Shown here: in pieces, positions 12,708 to 14,009 of the stretch
Layout of the letters: each line of letters starts with the position of its first letter
Position numbering within the stretch: position 1 is the stretch's first letter
Source: Actinomycetes bacterium
Lineage (GTDB): Bacteria; Actinomycetota; Actinomycetes; Actinomycetales; Actinomycetaceae
Assembly: GCA_023426345.1 (NCBI GenBank)
Contig: JAFAAX010000133.1
Coordinates: forward strand, 1-14,009
Length of the DNA stretch: 14,009 nucleotides
Reading direction: 5' to 3'
Program-made: the position numbers and the translations under genes
Notes under the pieces: model-generated
Databases searched by the model: none
What the model was told of the DNA's origin: nothing
Seen by the model: the letters and a program-made list of their open reading frames with translations, nothing else

Positions 12708-12992
12708 ATGGAGGATCGCACGGACTACGAGGCGCTGGCCGATCGGGCGGAACGCGGAGAGATTGCGGTGTTGGGCCGCGCCTACACCGGAGACGGGTCG
12801 CGTATCGACCTGGGGGACATCTTCGTGCCCACCGGCAGGCCGCGGGCAGAACAGGCCTACGCGCGGCGCACCTGGAAGGTGCGCGCACCTGAGGAGTTGG
12901 ATGAGGCACTCGAAGCACGAGCCCACAGCGAGGACATGCCCAAGTCCGCTCTCATTCGCAAGGCGGTCGCCGACTATCTCGCCCACGCCTGA
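12708..12992 (+). CDS. ribbon-helix-helix (CopG/BrnA-like) antitoxin
   Basis: This 94-residue protein has a C-terminal ribbon-helix-helix DNA-binding domain: strand TWKVR (55-59), helix PEELDEALEARAHSE, turn DMPKS, and helix ALIRKAVADYL. The N-terminal half starts DYEALADRAERGE, a segment frequent in actinobacterial antitoxins of this type, and probably wraps the toxin. The ATG at 12708 is preceded by AAGGAG at ideal distance. The in-frame ATG at 12693 would place that ribosome-binding sequence inside the gene and is rejected. It is co-transcribed with the upstream BrnT-like toxin and presumably represses their promoter. The internal Shine-Dalgarno gives the antitoxin its own strong translation signal, while the toxin start looks leaderless. 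That would fit keeping antitoxin in excess. Confidence 0.85.
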   Translation: MEDRTDYEALADRAERGEIAVLGRAYTGDGSRIDLGDIFVPTGRPRAEQAYARRTWKVRAPEELDEALEARAHSEDMPKSALIRKAVADYLAHA

Positions 12993-13109
12993 GCATCGTC
13001 GAGCTCATTGGTGGCCGACGGCGGACCCATGGCTTCGCACCCCGTCGCCGCACGTGATGAACGATCTTGTCGACACCTGTTGAGCGCATCCTGGTGGCAG
13101 GGCGATTCC

Positions 13110-14009
13110 TCAGGAACGGCGCAGGGGGTCGATCCGCCTCGGAGACTCGGGCAGCGGGGCGCCGAACCATTCCTCGAGGAGGTACCGGGCGATGGCCGTG
13201 GGGCCGGGCGGCTCCATCCGGCCCGACGTGATCTGCTCCGCCAGCTCCTCGCGGGTGAAGAAGCGGGCTTGATCGATCTCGACGGCGTCGGGCCGCGGAT
13301 CGGCGGGGGCGCCGGGCTCCAGGCGCGCGAGGAAGCCGAGCATCAGGGAGCGCGGCATCGGCCACGGCTGCGCCGCCACGTATCGGACCTCGCCGACGCG
13401 CAGGCCCACCTCCTCCAGGACCTCGCGGCGCAGCGCCCGGTCGGGTGACTCCCCGGCCTCGACGAACCCGGCCAGCACCGACCAGAACCCCGCCCGCCAC
13501 GCCGCGTTGTGGGCCATCAGCACGCGGTCCCGGTCATCGACGACCGCCATGATGACGGCCGGGTCCTGGCGGGGGTACTCGATGGCCTCGCACTGCGGGC
13601 AGGTCGTCGTCCACCCCGCCGACGTGGTCTCCACCGCGTGCCCGCAGCGCGCGCAGAACCGGCTCTGCGCGTGCCAGCGGACCAGCGCCACCGCCTGGAG
13701 CGCCAGCGCCGAGTCGTCGTCGGGCAGCAGGTGCCCGCACCATCGGATATTGCCCCAGCTCACCCCGCTGGCCTCGACGGGCTCGGCCACGCGGACCGCG
13801 ACGTGGACGACGCCGTCGGCGCTGCGCCCCATGAGCATCGCGCCGTCCGGCCCGACCCAGCGCAGCGCCTCCTCCAGCGGCGGGCGCCACAGTCTGAGGT
13901 CGCCCGGCGCGGGAGCCGGGGCCGGCCGGGCCGTCCCGGCCGTCGCGGCCCCCGCCGGGATGTCGGTGTCCCGGCCCGCTGCCGCGGCCTCGTCGACGGG
14001 GGCCACCGA
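13110..14009 (-). CDS. NAD+/NADH pyrophosphatase NudC (5' end off the window)
   Basis: NudC hydrolyses NAD(H) to NMN(H) and AMP and removes NAD caps from RNA. Numbering from a GTG at 14006: a zinc ribbon with Cys118, Cys121, Cys136 and Cys139 (FCARCGH ... TCPQC), a Nudix box at 180-202 (GFVEAGESPDRALRREVLEEVGL, matching GX5EX7REUXEEXGU), and the NudC signature AAQPWPMPRS (211-220), a variant of SQPWPFPXS. From that GTG the protein would be 298 residues, but the usual N-terminal subdomain looks short. The frame is still open at the edge, so the true start probably lies beyond 14009. The upstream neighbour is not visible. The stop lies 117 bases from the end of the antitoxin gene, which converges on it. 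Confidence 0.93.
   Translation of the reverse strand, partial: SVAPVDEAAAAGRDTDIPAGAATAGTARPAPAPAPGDLRLWRPPLEEALRWVGPDGAMLMGRSADGVVHVAVRVAEPVEASGVSWGNIRWCGHLLPDDDSALALQAVALVRWHAQSRFCARCGHAVETTSAGWTTTCPQCEAIEYPRQDPAVIMAVVDDRDRVLMAHNAAWRAGFWSVLAGFVEAGESPDRALRREVLEEVGLRVGEVRYVAAQPWPMPRSLMLGFLARLEPGAPADPRPDAVEIDQARFFTREELAEQITSGRMEPPGPTAIARYLLEEWFGAPLPESPRRIDPLRRS

Noticed and set aside
13106..13116. Palindrome TTCCTCAGGAA over the nudC stop codon
   Set aside because: Five-base arms with a single central base are too short to support a terminator or operator call.
1..14009. CRISPR arrays, insertion sequences, rRNA, prophage genes
   Set aside because: No regularly spaced repeats, transposase or integrase motifs, or rRNA segments were found on either strand.

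Overview
The window is chromosomal DNA from a high-GC actinobacterium. Codon third positions are strongly G/C, GTG starts are common, and several starts look leaderless. The gene set (UPF0182, a PPA1309-type protein, a PDZ/Lon-like protease, a DUF2342 zincin, an E1-like protein, UvrD2 with HRDC, NudC) is a conserved actinobacterial neighbourhood. A member of the Actinomycetaceae seems likely, but that is inferred from protein character and not from a marker gene.

Layout. Bases 1-233 hold no gene I can support apart from the possible last codons of a gene entering from the left. An initiator tRNA (282-358, minus) has its own promoter (371-399) and a hairpin behind it (234-263). Upstream of it on the same strand is a large seven-helix UPF0182 membrane protein (568-3660). 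A 65-codon candidate ORF overlaps the UPF0182 stop by GTGA. Divergent from UPF0182 is a PPA1309-type gene (3873-4466). A 411-bp gap between convergent genes (4467-4877) has no gene but carries two nested perfect inverted repeats. The secreted or membrane-anchored PDZ/Lon-like protease (4878-6167, minus) and the DUF2342 zincin (6300-7985, plus) diverge from a short shared promoter region. Next come the E1-like, TOMM-leader-binding-type protein (8147-9127, plus) and, converging on it, UvrD2 (9185-11383, minus). A 14-bp perfect hairpin lies inside the last codons of the E1-like gene. NudC (13110 to the right edge, minus) ends the window.

Between UvrD2 and NudC lies an accessory insert (about 11462-13000) with lower GC. 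It contains two modules. The first is a minus-strand pair: an unrecognised exported five-cysteine protein of 165 aa, translationally coupled to a 68-aa two-helix membrane protein. This pair is driven by a near-consensus promoter (TTGACA, 17 nt, TAGTCT) with dyads over both boxes. The second is a plus-strand toxin-antitoxin pair: a BrnT-like toxin followed by a ribbon-helix-helix antitoxin, with a leaderless promoter.

The most interesting candidate for something undescribed is the coupled exported-protein/membrane-protein pair. Its architecture would suit a secreted effector or bacteriocin with an immunity protein, or a sensor pair, but I recognise neither protein. Other points worth a second look are the nested repeats in the convergent gap, the absence of the tetracysteine motif from UvrD2, and the E1-like protein with no visible TOMM cluster.
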